A stretch of DNA of 20,381 nt from Lachnospiraceae bacterium. Its GTDB lineage: Bacteria > Bacillota > Clostridia > Lachnospirales > Lachnospiraceae. The stretch spans positions 1 to 20,381 of the forward strand of contig CAAFTS010000177.1 of the NCBI GenBank assembly GCA_900765975.1, written 5' to 3'. The notes beneath the pieces were generated by a model that worked only from the letters and a program-made list of their open reading frames with translations, did no database searches and had not been told where the DNA came from. Position 1 is the stretch's first letter. Each line of letters opens with the position of its first letter. This document shows positions 7,716 to 15,231 of the stretch, one piece after another. Made by a program: the position numbers and the translations under genes.

Positions 7716-8672
7716 TCATTTCTTTTTCCGATACACTGCCCAATTCTGCTCTCCATCATCTTTTACCTTGATAGACTGAAAACTCTGTATATACTGTTTA
7801 AACTGAGAATATCCATAATCTCTAACCTTAAAATCTCCAAACTGCATCCTGATTCGATTTCCTAATGTTCCTAGTGAAATTCCTTGCCTTCCGGCATTTT
7901 GCACCTCACTTATAATAAACTCTTCCAGCATTTCTTTCTTGCTCTTATCTTCATATAATGTCACAGTAACTTGAGTTCCTGTCTGCTTCAACTTTAATTT
8001 TGGAAATGTCTCTAAAAACTTAGATAATAAACTATACCCATAACGTCTAACATCAAAATCCGGATATAACTTAACCAGTCTGCTGCCAACTTCTCCCAAA
8101 CCTGTTTCTTTATCATTATTTTGATTCTCAGTAATAATTTTTACAACAGCTTCTTCTATCTGATTTTTAGATACTGCCTGGACACCATTTTTCTTATTAC
8201 TTTTATTCTCTTTTTCAGCCCCATTTACCGAACCGCTAAACTCTTCCAACAAAAGCTCCAATTCAGTAAAAATATCACACGCCTTTCGAAACGGAACCGG
8301 AGTCTTACTTTCTCCCATTCCGATCACCATTCTTCCACTCTCTCTTAACCGACTTGCAAGCTTTGTAAAATCACTGTCACTGGATACCAAACAAAACCCT
8401 TCCAATTCACTCGTATATAACATATCCATTGCATCAATGATCATTGCTGAATCAGTTGCATTTTTCCCTTGTGTATAACTAAATTGCTGAATTGGAGTAA
8501 TACTGTTTTGTAATAACTCTTCTTTCCAGCTGGAGTTATGAGAACTTGTCCAATCTCCATAAATTCTCTTATATGTTACATTTCCATATTTAGATAACTC
8601 ATCTAAAATCGGTTTAATATATTTTGCCGATACATTATCTGAATCAATTAACAATGCGAATCTGTCTTCCAT
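7716..8672 (-). CDS. NYN-domain (PIN-like) putative ribonuclease with two LOTUS/OST-HTH domains
   Basis: 318 residues. The N-terminal 1-140 is a LabA/NYN-type PIN-like nuclease fold: ALLIDSDN (6-13) supplies acidic D10 and D12, ATDSAM gives D74, and VSSDSDF (96-102) gives D99 and D101, so the expected metal-binding carboxylates are all present. After a charged Lys/Asn-rich linker (150-168) come two winged-helix OST-HTH/LOTUS modules (about 169-240 and 246-316), recognisable by the repeated YGYSLLSKFLETFPKLK and YGYSQFKQYIQSFQSIK patterns. The family is thought to bind and cut RNA; the substrate is unknown. The start is fixed by the NYN motif and by GGAGAGG 10 bases upstream. The first 25 bases overlap the end of the yfcE-like gene, so the two are very likely coupled. 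Confidence 0.85.
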   Translation of the reverse strand: MEDRFALLIDSDNVSAKYIKPILDELSKYGNVTYKRIYGDWTSSHNSSWKEELLQNSITPIQQFSYTQGKNATDSAMIIDAMDMLYTSELEGFCLVSSDSDFTKLASRLRESGRMVIGMGESKTPVPFRKACDIFTELELLLEEFSGSVNGAEKENKSNKKNGVQAVSKNQIEEAVVKIITENQNNDKETGLGEVGSRLVKLYPDFDVRRYGYSLLSKFLETFPKLKLKQTGTQVTVTLYEDKSKKEMLEEFIISEVQNAGRQGISLGTLGNRIRMQFGDFKVRDYGYSQFKQYIQSFQSIKVKDDGEQNWAVYRKKK

Positions 8673-9256
8673 CGCTTATATACCTCTCCATCCAAATTTT
8701 TCCATTCAAATTGAATTTCTGAATTTACTTCCTCCCCAGTCTTTTTTGCATTTCTGTTTTCAACAATCATATAACTATGTGCAGAATGTTCCTTCGGAAT
8801 AGATACAGACCCCGGATTCAAATACATAAATGTTGTTCCATCTTCAAGCAGAACATCTTCACATGCCGGAATATGTGTGTGTCCGGTTAATAAAATATCT
8901 CCCTGTTTCAACATCGGCGGATGCTGCGTGTTGTGCTGATGTCCATGCGTCACATAAATCAATTGTCCATCTAACTCCAATAAACAATACTCTGCCATCA
9001 TTGGAAATTCTAACACCATCTGATCCACCTCTGTATCGCAATTCCCACGTACACAAAAGATATCCTTCTTCCTCGCATTTAACATTGCAAGGACTTCCTT
9101 TGGCGCATAATCCTTTGGCAGATCATTTCTTGGTCCATGATATAAAAGATCTCCTAATAACACTAATCTGTCTGCACCCTCCCGCTCATAAGCATCCAAC
9201 ATCTTCCTGCAATAAAAAGCTGAGCCATGAATATCCGATGCAATCATATATCTCAT
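8648..9256 (-). CDS. yfcE: YfcE-like metallophosphoesterase (phosphodiesterase)
   Basis: Cytoplasmic calcineurin-type phosphodiesterase, 202 residues, with the motif series of the YfcE/MJ0936 family: SDIHG with D8 and H10, GDLLYHGPRN (35-44), RGNCDTEVDQM (70-80), THGH (103-106), GHTH (125-128) and NPGSVSIPK (147-155). The close match to E. coli YfcE across these blocks supports the name; the natural substrate is not known. I chose the ATG at 9256 because AGGAGG lies 10 bases upstream and a candidate promoter lies between it and a possible earlier start at 9349. The C-terminal 40 residues (hydrophilic, ending WKTDSHC) extend beyond the E. coli protein. The gene is divergent from spmA and overlaps the downstream NYN gene by 25 bases. 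Confidence 0.92.
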   Translation of the reverse strand: MRYMIASDIHGSAFYCRKMLDAYEREGADRLVLLGDLLYHGPRNDLPKDYAPKEVLAMLNARKKDIFCVRGNCDTEVDQMVLEFPMMAEYCLLELDGQLIYVTHGHQHNTQHPPMLKQGDILLTGHTHIPACEDVLLEDGTTFMYLNPGSVSIPKEHSAHSYMIVENRNAKKTGEEVNSEIQFEWKNLDGEVYKRWKTDSHC

Positions 9257-9290
9257 ATACTTTCGTCCTCCTACTCTAAAACTATTTATT

Positions 9291-9319
9291 ATATTACGTT
9301 TTTTTTCACCTAATGTAAA
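9291..9319 (-). promoter_or_regulatory. Candidate promoter of the yfcE-NYN operon
   Basis: Minus-strand TTTACA (9314-9319, 5 of 6) and TAATAT (9291-9296, 4 of 6) with a 17-bp spacer rich in A. It lies 35 bases upstream of the chosen yfcE start and downstream of the alternative start at 9349, so it argues for the shorter protein. Confidence 0.45.
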
Positions 9320-9342
9320 CGGTCTTTTCTCTTTCCTTTCCA

Positions 9343-9350
9343 CATACAAT
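9343..9350 (+). promoter_or_regulatory. Possible sigma-E -10 element upstream of spmA
   Basis: CATACAAT matches the mother-cell sigma-E -10 consensus CATACAnT at every position and lies 32 bases before the spmA start. The expected -35 region, about 14 bp upstream, does not match well, so this is tentative. Sigma-E control would fit the known sporulation role of SpmA. Confidence 0.3.
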
Positions 9351-9381
9351 ATAACATCTGTTCTATAGGAGGTGACTACTT

Positions 9382-9978
9382 TTGAACTATTTATGGGCAG
9401 GTATGATATTTATCGGAATCCTCTTCGGTGCATTTAATGGCAAAATGCCGGAGCTCACAAATGCAGCGCTGGATTCCGCCAAAGAAGCGGTAACCCTTTG
9501 CATTACCATGATGGGAGTCATGTCCTTCTGGGTTGGAATGATGGAAATAGCCTCCAACACTGGAATTATCAAAATCGCTTCCGAAAAAATGCAACCGCTC
9601 ATCCGCTTCTTGTTCCCGGAAATCCCGCCCGAACACAAAGCAAATGAACATATCACAACAAACTTTATTGCCAATTTTTTAGGGCTGGGATGGGCCGCCA
9701 CACCAGCAGGATTGCAGGCCATGTCTGCATTAAAACAATTAGAAGAAGAACGCGGACGTCCGAAAGGAATTGCAAGCAACGAAATGTGTACTTTCTTGAT
9801 TTTAAATATTTCTTCTCTTCAACTTATTCCGGTAAATATAATCGCCTATCGAAGTCAGTATGGAAGTGTCAATCCTGCTGCCATCATTGGCGCCGGAATC
9901 ATTTCTACAACATTCAGCACCTTAACAGCTATTATTTTTTGTAAATTTGCCGGAGCAAAAAGAAAGCGGAGAACATAA
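9382..9978 (+). CDS. spmA: Spore maturation protein A
   Basis: Polytopic membrane protein of the nucleoside-recognition/Gate family, 198 residues, needed with SpmB for spore core dehydration in Bacillus. Diagnostic stretches are FGAFNGKM (16-23), the TM segment with MMGVMSFWVGMMEIA, FLFPEIPPEHKANEHITTNF, and LGLGWAATPAGLQAM followed by EMCTFLILNISSLQLIPVN. The start codon is TTG at 9382: TAGGAGGT at 9367-9373 leaves an 8-base spacer to it, and no ATG fits the site. It is divergent from yfcE. Its usual partner spmB is not adjacent but lies 2 kb downstream past an opposing gene. The last 15 codons overlap the terminator stem. Confidence 0.95.
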   Translation: MNYLWAGMIFIGILFGAFNGKMPELTNAALDSAKEAVTLCITMMGVMSFWVGMMEIASNTGIIKIASEKMQPLIRFLFPEIPPEHKANEHITTNFIANFLGLGWAATPAGLQAMSALKQLEEERGRPKGIASNEMCTFLILNISSLQLIPVNIIAYRSQYGSVNPAAIIGAGIISTTFSTLTAIIFCKFAGAKRKRRT

Positions 9979-9997
9979 CATCCTCCGCTTTCCTTTT
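9962..9997. terminator. Bidirectional terminator between spmA and the DUF885 gene
   Basis: Perfect 10-bp arms GAAAGCGGAG (9962-9971) and CTCCGCTTTC (9983-9992) with an 11-nt loop. Plus-strand reading ends CTTTT; minus-strand reading ends TTTTTGCT. The stem begins within the last codons of spmA and serves the convergent DUF885 gene as well. Confidence 0.85.
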
Positions 9998-10078
9998 GTT
10001 CCACTTTCTTAATCTTTCATTTTCCTAGCCATCATGCAAAAAATTGAAGTATACGGAACCGAAGCGGAATAAGATTGA

Positions 10079-11887
10079 CTATCTGATTTTCCACATATAT
10101 TCTTCCACAAGTTCAAATGGTGCCGGTCCAACGGCCAGCACTGCCTCGTGGAACTCTTTTTGAGAGAACGCTCCCGCTTTCTCCTGCTGCCATTCTTTTT
10201 TCAACTCCAAAAACTCCAGATATCCAATATAATATTTTAAATAATTTCCAGGTGATCCAAGAATCAAATCATAGATGCGATTCGCTGTCCCCCTGTCTTT
10301 TAATCCGTAACCGGCTAAAAATTTCCCCAGTTCTTCTCTGCTCCATCCATCATAATGAATACCAATATCTGCAAGTGTATACATTCCTAGTATCATAGAA
10401 CTGTTACGCTGCAAGATTACCGCCTGCTCTTTCTTCAACGGTGCTAACGAATAACTTGCCATTTCCGCATACGTTGCCCATCCCTCCACATATCCTCCAA
10501 ACTGAAATATATTTCGAATTGGATCCGGATTGGTGCCTGCATAATATGTTGTTTGATACAAATGCCCCGGATAGCCTTCATGGGCCAGCGTGGTAAATAA
10601 TGTTAAATGGTTCCCCATATGTGCCTCATTTACATAGATTACATTGTTCTTATAATCATCAATTGCTGGAATCATATAAAATGCCGGACTTAGGTGATCC
10701 TGCATTGCTTTCGGCACATATTTTACCTGTACATTCGTTTTCGGCGGACTCGGAAAATTTTTCTCAATTCCTTTTTCCAAAGTTTTTAGTATAGAAACTG
10801 GATTCGGAGCCACTTCTGCTGTCACCTGCAGAGATGCAGTCTCACGAACTTCTTCAACCTTAGTTTCTGCGGTTCCGGCATGCTGTTTTAACTCCGCAAA
10901 AGCCTGCTCCATTCTCTGCATATCTTCCACCATCTGCTTCTTTGTCAGCTCCTGCATCTCACGCACCGTCCGTCTGGAACCAACCGCATTCTGTACCACA
11001 TATTCATAATATTCTTTACCTTCCGGATAATAACAAAGTCCTGCTTCATTTGAACCTGTACCTTTTAGCTGTTCAATTGCCACCAGAAGTTTATGATACG
11101 ATGGAAGTACATAGTTGTTAAGCATCAAAGCATTTTTCTTAATATAGTCACTTTTTTCTTTCTGCGACAACTCTTTTATCTTTTCAACTCTTTCCACGAA
11201 GGTGGAAATCAAATAATTCTGATCTCCCATATCCATGAATGCCTGACATTGTGCCATTACCTGATCTGCCGCATCATCAGACATAAACAATCCCATTTCT
11301 GCCTTTCTTTTTTCAAATCCAATCACCGACGCAAAATATTCTGGCGTTGTTTTTAACAATTTCAGATATGTCTCAATCTCCTCTCTACCTCCCAATGGAT
11401 ATTCCGAAAGCACAACCGGAAGCTGCGTCTGCACTCCACTGATCAACCCAAGAGGTTCTGCATACATGATAAACTCTGCATCCTCCTTCACCCCTTCTAA
11501 ATAAGATTTCAACACATCATAAGTCAACTGATTCTCCACATTCAGTTTCGCATAAGAGAACCTCTCCATTGCCTGTTCCAGATTTTCTACAGCTGCCAAC
11601 CGCTGTTCGGCATTCAATGCCAATGTTCCAAATGTTGGATCCGCCTCCTCTATCCCATAGTCTTCCGGATTTTTCAAAGTATAATGGATACTGATTGTAT
11701 TCGAAGAAACTTCCTGACAAAAGATCTCTTTTGTGAACTTCCGAAAGGATCTATTTTCTCCTTCCGCATCCTTTCCCCGACATGCGGTCAAACTAAAACT
11801 TACCATAAAAAGACAGATTACAAGAACGATCCGCAGTAATTGACATATCTTCCTGCGATTTTTGTATTTACTCCTATAAAAAGACAT
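10079..11887 (-). CDS. DUF885-family lipoprotein, putative metallopeptidase
   Basis: Predicted 602-residue membrane-anchored, extracytoplasmic protein. A basic N terminus and a hydrophobic segment lead to the lipobox LTAC, with Cys36 as the likely lipidated residue. Near residue 436 it has HEGYPGH and about 30 residues later VEGWATYAE (E468), the HExxPGH plus downstream Glu pattern of the DUF885 family, which is related to gluzincin-like peptidases; the substrate is unknown. I prefer the ATG at 11887 because GAGGGG precedes it at 7 bases; ATGs at 11902 and 11929 lack a binding site. It is a single gene transcribed opposite to, and lying between, spmA and spmB. Metallopeptidase activity is inferred from the motif. 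Whether it takes part in sporulation is unknown. Confidence 0.88.
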   Translation of the reverse strand: MSFYRSKYKNRRKICQLLRIVLVICLFMVSFSLTACRGKDAEGENRSFRKFTKEIFCQEVSSNTISIHYTLKNPEDYGIEEADPTFGTLALNAEQRLAAVENLEQAMERFSYAKLNVENQLTYDVLKSYLEGVKEDAEFIMYAEPLGLISGVQTQLPVVLSEYPLGGREEIETYLKLLKTTPEYFASVIGFEKRKAEMGLFMSDDAADQVMAQCQAFMDMGDQNYLISTFVERVEKIKELSQKEKSDYIKKNALMLNNYVLPSYHKLLVAIEQLKGTGSNEAGLCYYPEGKEYYEYVVQNAVGSRRTVREMQELTKKQMVEDMQRMEQAFAELKQHAGTAETKVEEVRETASLQVTAEVAPNPVSILKTLEKGIEKNFPSPPKTNVQVKYVPKAMQDHLSPAFYMIPAIDDYKNNVIYVNEAHMGNHLTLFTTLAHEGYPGHLYQTTYYAGTNPDPIRNIFQFGGYVEGWATYAEMASYSLAPLKKEQAVILQRNSSMILGMYTLADIGIHYDGWSREELGKFLAGYGLKDRGTANRIYDLILGSPGNYLKYYIGYLEFLELKKEWQQEKAGAFSQKEFHEAVLAVGPAPFELVEEYMWKIR

Positions 11888-11917
11888 AGAAACGCCCCTC
11901 ATAAACTTTGTTTCTAT

Positions 11918-11946
11918 CTTATGATTCATTTAGAAATGTTATTCAA
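11918..11946 (-). promoter_or_regulatory. Candidate DUF885 gene promoter
   Basis: Minus-strand TTGAAT (11941-11946) and CATAAG (11918-11923) with a 17-bp spacer, each 4 of 6 matches. Transcription would start inside the longest possible reading frame, again favouring the start at 11887. Weak evidence. Confidence 0.3.
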
Positions 11947-12035
11947 CGCAAAGCAATGATATTTTTCATCTTCCTCCGTTCTATCTATGACTGCCCTGCA
12001 TATATATAAATTATACTTCTGTTTGGGAGTGCATT

Positions 12036-12560
12036 ATGAACCTTCTCTTATATATTTCTAACTTTATTGTTCCCTTTATCATCCTTTCAATTATTACCTA
12101 TGGGGTTCTAATTGGTACCAATGTATATCAACATTTTGTACGCGGTGCCCGAAAAGGATTTTTTACAGTAATCAAGATTATGCCAACTATGATTGGTCTG
12201 ATGGTCGCCGTAGGCATCCTGCGCGCCTCCGGTTTTCTGGACTTTATTTCCCGCATCATCGGACACTTTACAGATGCCATCGGATTTCCGGGCGCTCTTG
12301 TTCCTCTTACAATTGTAAAAATGTTTTCCTCCTCAGCCGCTTCCGGACTGCTTCTGGATCTCTTTAAAGAATACGGAACCGATTCCCGAATTGGATTAAT
12401 TGCCTCCATCTCTATGTCCTGCACAGAGACAATCTTCTATACAATGAGCGTCTATTTTATGACTGCAAAAGTCACAAAAACCCGCTACACATTGCCGGGA
12501 GCACTTCTGGCAACATGTGCGGGTCTTGCAGCAAGCGTCATACTTGCCGGAATGATGTAA
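12036..12560 (+). CDS. spmB: Spore maturation protein B
   Basis: Polytopic membrane protein, 174 residues, partner of SpmA in spore core dehydration. Family marks: YGVLIGTNVYQHFVRGARKG (22-41) with FFTVIKIMPTMIGLMVAVGILRASG, then PLTIVKMFSSSAASGLLLD and the conserved STSCTETIFYTMSVYF-like stretch (here SMSCTETIFYTMSVYF). Length agrees with the family (about 175). GGGAG at 12025-12029 precedes the ATG by 6 bases. GCATATATA at about 11998-12006 weakly resembles a sigma-E -10 box. It is read toward the ABC gene, and the two stop codons are 32 bases apart with only a weak hairpin between them. Its separation from spmA by the opposing DUF885 gene is unusual compared with the adjacent spmAB pair of Bacillus. 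Confidence 0.94.
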   Translation: MNLLLYISNFIVPFIILSIITYGVLIGTNVYQHFVRGARKGFFTVIKIMPTMIGLMVAVGILRASGFLDFISRIIGHFTDAIGFPGALVPLTIVKMFSSSAASGLLLDLFKEYGTDSRIGLIASISMSCTETIFYTMSVYFMTAKVTKTRYTLPGALLATCAGLAASVILAGMM

Positions 12561-12592
12561 AAAATCTTGTTTATAAGACACTTACTTCATTA

Positions 12593-13246
12593 CTATCTCA
12601 CTTCTGTAATCTGTCCGTCTTTCATAAATACAACTTTTGTAGCCAATGTAATCGCTTCATCATAATCATTCGTAACATAAAGAACGGTAAGCCCCATCTT
12701 ACGATTGATCTTCTTCACATCCCTGAGCATCTCTGCCCGTAATTTCTCATCACCATGTGCAAAATCTTCATCCAAGAGCAATACCTTCGGACGAAATACG
12801 ATTGCTCTTCCCAACGCTACTTTTTGTCTCTGAGAATCCGTAATCGACTTAATCTTCTTATCCAGAATATTTCCGATTCCTAAAAATTCTGCTGCCATCT
12901 TCACCCGCGTATCAATCACATTCCTCGGTAAATTTCGCAATTTTAATCCAATCGCCATATTATCATATACGTTAAAATGCTTATACAACGCATAATTTTG
13001 GAAAGCCATTGCCAAATGCCTGTCCCGAGGTAAAATATCATTGAGCAGTTCCTCTCCCAGATACATCTCTCCGGAAGTAATATCTTCCAAACCACCAATC
13101 ATACGAAGAATCGTAGATTTTCCACATCCACTCGGACCATGAAAAGTTGCAAACTCACCGTCTTCGATATAAAGCGATACATCCTTGACCGATACAAAAC
13201 CATTTGGATAGATTTTATTGATATTTTTTAATGTCAGACTTGCCAT
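12593..13246 (-). CDS. Degenerate MsmK-like ABC ATPase lacking the C-terminal domain
   Basis: 217 residues. The N-terminal sequence MASLTLKNINKIYPNG and the block DRHLAMAFQNYALY place it in the MsmK/UgpC sugar-importer ATPase family. Walker A GPSGCGKST (37-45), the Q-loop and Walker B LLLDE (156-160) are intact. Other parts have drifted: the LSGGQ signature reads ITDSQ (135-139), the D-loop SNLD reads AHGD (163-166), and the H-loop VTHD reads VTND, with N193 for the switch histidine. The protein stops where the roughly 150-residue MalK-type TOBE domain would begin. No permease or binding protein is near. ATP may be bound but poorly hydrolysed. I chose the ATG at 13246 from homology and the upstream GAGGTG; a GTG 15 bases earlier overlaps that site. 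It follows the histidine kinase gene by 65 bases and has its own candidate promoter. Confidence 0.88.
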   Translation of the reverse strand: MASLTLKNINKIYPNGFVSVKDVSLYIEDGEFATFHGPSGCGKSTILRMIGGLEDITSGEMYLGEELLNDILPRDRHLAMAFQNYALYKHFNVYDNMAIGLKLRNLPRNVIDTRVKMAAEFLGIGNILDKKIKSITDSQRQKVALGRAIVFRPKVLLLDEDFAHGDEKLRAEMLRDVKKINRKMGLTVLYVTNDYDEAITLATKVVFMKDGQITEVR

Positions 13247-13279
13247 AACCAGACACCTCACATTCTTTTTACTGTCTCT

Positions 13280-13308
13280 ATTCTATCATATCCAATACTG
13301 TAAAACAA
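13280..13308 (-). promoter_or_regulatory. Extended -10 promoter of the ABC ATPase gene
   Basis: Minus-strand TTGTTT (13303-13308) and TAGAAT (13280-13285) are 17 bp apart, and TG precedes the -10 by one base (TGATAGAAT). It lies between the kinase stop and the ATPase start, so the ATPase can probably be expressed independently of the kinase operon. Confidence 0.5.
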
Positions 13309-13311
13309 TTC

Positions 13312-14520
13312 TCATTTAACCATACCATATTCATAATCATCTGTCTCTTTCGCCTTCATCAACTCAATGCAAAATGCTTTTGTATAGGGCTCTTCTGGAT
13401 TCTGATTCAAGCTTAATCTTCCTCCATGCATCTCTACAACCTTCGAAACAATACTCAAGCCAAGTCCACTGCCTACCCTGCTGCTTCTAGACGCATCTCC
13501 CATCACAAATGGTTCGAATAAATGCTCCGCCAATGCTTCCTCGATCTGATTTCCTGTATCCGCAATCTGTACCTTCCAACTTTCCTTATATCCACAAGAT
13601 TCCTCCAGTGATATCCGTATCTTTGTCCCCTTCGGATTATGCCGTATGGCATTCGTCAGTAGATTCATAACTACGCGTGCAAGCTGCGCTTTATCCGCCA
13701 TGATATTACACTCTTTATCCGGCAGTTCTACCAACAACTCCATTTCTGTCCGTTCTATATCCGAATACATTTCTGCACTGATTTCCCTCAAAAATTCTGC
13801 TAAGTCAATCCGTTCTTTTTTCAGTTCAAATCCTTCACTATCCAATTTCACATAATCAAACAGTACGGTAATCAGTTGATTCATCTGCAATGATTTTTTA
13901 TAAATAATCTGTAGATATTCTCTCTGTTTTTCCGAAGATTCCACCATTCCTTCATTTATCGCCTGCGCATATCCACTAATCGTCGTGATCGGTGTCTTTA
14001 AATCATGTGCAACATCTGAAAGTAAAAGGTTCCTCTTTCGAATATATTGTTCTCGCTGTTCTTTATCATAATCTCTGATTTCTTCTACCTTTTTTATCAC
14101 AATCCAACTATACAGTGCAATTCCTATCACATAGGGAAGTACATAGAGAAGCAGTGCTGCAAGAATAATTAGAAACAGCCATCCATTTAACTTCTCCGAC
14201 GTTGGAAACCAATTTTCTATTTTAAAATTTTGTAAAATCCCCTGTAAAAATGAACGGATCGGTACAGGCAACATTACGAAAAGAAGAGAATACAGACTCT
14301 CCCCTGTAATATACAGAAGAATCCGAAATAATATACCTGCCCTCCCAAAAATGCTCAGTTTCTCCTCCCCAAGCTCTACTCCGAACATGTTGTATAATAC
14401 CGGAAAAACCTCCTGTGAAACAAACAGATTAACCAAACTTTCACATATTAAAATAAATAGCATTACAAACAGAAGGCGCACAATAAAATATTCTTTGAGA
14501 TTCTCCGTTTTTTTTGACAT
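13312..14520 (-). CDS. Sensor histidine kinase
   Basis: Membrane kinase of a two-component system, 402 residues. Hydrophobic segments lie at about 13-35, 60-85 and 113-142; no large extracellular domain is visible, only about 25-30 residue stretches between them. The HisKA domain has LSDVAHDLKTPITTISGY with the phospho-accepting H172. The ATPase domain has the N box NLLTNAIRHNP (286-296), a G1 box DTGNQI (321-326) that lacks the second glycine of DxGxG, an F box LFEPF (335-339) and the G2 box GSGLGLSIV (350-358). The start has AAGGAGGAG just upstream, overlapping the regulator's stop 11 bases away. The short sensor suggests sensing within the membrane or through a partner such as the DUF975 protein; the signal is unknown. 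Confidence 0.94.
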   Translation of the reverse strand: MSKKTENLKEYFIVRLLFVMLFILICESLVNLFVSQEVFPVLYNMFGVELGEEKLSIFGRAGILFRILLYITGESLYSLLFVMLPVPIRSFLQGILQNFKIENWFPTSEKLNGWLFLIILAALLLYVLPYVIGIALYSWIVIKKVEEIRDYDKEQREQYIRKRNLLLSDVAHDLKTPITTISGYAQAINEGMVESSEKQREYLQIIYKKSLQMNQLITVLFDYVKLDSEGFELKKERIDLAEFLREISAEMYSDIERTEMELLVELPDKECNIMADKAQLARVVMNLLTNAIRHNPKGTKIRISLEESCGYKESWKVQIADTGNQIEEALAEHLFEPFVMGDASRSSRVGSGLGLSIVSKVVEMHGGRLSLNQNPEEPYTKAFCIELMKAKETDDYEYGMVK

Positions 14521-14531
14521 GACGCTCCTCC

Positions 14532-15218
14532 TTACTTTTCAAATCGATATCCAAGTCCCCGGATCGTCTTAATATAGTGGTTTGCATCATCATCCAACTT
14601 CGCTCTCAACTTACTGATGCAGACCATAACATTATTATCATCTTCCATAAATTCGCAATCCCAACCAGCCCGAAACAACTGAGCCTTTGTGAAAACCTTT
14701 CCCGGATACTCTAAAAACAATTTCATCAGCCGATACTCCACAGAAGTCAGTTCGATTACCGTACCCCCTTTATAGAGTTCACAGCTTTCCAGATCCATGC
14801 ACAGATCTCGCACCTCCAAATTTCTGCTTCTTCTACATTCTCTTGCCCCCAAGGCATAAAAACGACGAATATTGGAATTCACTCTTGCTACTGCTTCTAA
14901 TGGGTTAATCGGCTTAGTCAAATAATCATCCGCACCTAAATCCAGTCCCAGAATCTTATCTGCATCCGTATCTTTCGCCGATAAAATTAATACCGGAATA
15001 TTATTCTCCTGACGTAATTTGCGCAAAACAGCGAACCCATCTATCTCCGGCATCATAATATCCAATAATAACAGATCAACCTGTTCTTCTTTTAAAACCT
15101 GCATAGTCTGAAGACCGTCTCCGGCCTCCAGTACTTCATATCCATCCTTTTCCAAATAGAGCCGGAACAACTCCCGAATTTCCGGCTCATCATCTGCAAT
15201 CAATATCGTATATCCCAT
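14532..15218 (-). CDS. OmpR/PhoB-family response regulator
   Basis: 228-residue DNA-binding regulator and cognate partner of the kinase encoded next. The receiver domain shows ADDEP (8-12), the phosphorylated D53 in LLLLDIMMP, S80 and K102 in LTKP. The C-terminal winged helix (about 128-228) has SVEYRLMKLFL, the recognition helix around NNVMVCISKLRAKL and the wing IRGLGYRF. I chose the ATG at 15218; the GTG codon immediately before it leaves too short a spacer to GGAAGG. It lies 13 bases after the DUF975 gene and 11 before the kinase gene, so the three form one operon. Direct repeats in 11-bp phase at the operon promoter are a plausible binding site for it. Confidence 0.95.
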   Translation of the reverse strand: MGYTILIADDEPEIRELFRLYLEKDGYEVLEAGDGLQTMQVLKEEQVDLLLLDIMMPEIDGFAVLRKLRQENNIPVLILSAKDTDADKILGLDLGADDYLTKPINPLEAVARVNSNIRRFYALGARECRRSRNLEVRDLCMDLESCELYKGGTVIELTSVEYRLMKLFLEYPGKVFTKAQLFRAGWDCEFMEDDNNVMVCISKLRAKLDDDANHYIKTIRGLGYRFEK

Positions 15219-15231
15219 CACAATCCTTCCT

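Noticed and set aside
8830..9279. Plus-strand open frame opposite the yfcE-like gene
   Set aside because: His/Leu/Pro-rich antisense product with no recognisable domain; the minus-strand frame has full phosphoesterase motifs.
9257..9349. 31-residue N-terminal extension of the YfcE-like protein
   Set aside because: It lies across a candidate promoter, has no binding site, and family proteins begin at the MRYMIASDIHG position with AGGAGG upstream.
12561..12580. Possible terminator hairpin between the convergent spmB and ABC ATPase genes
   Set aside because: Only four to six A/T-rich pairs (TCTT/AAGA) with a minimal loop; too weak to call, although a T-run follows on the minus strand.
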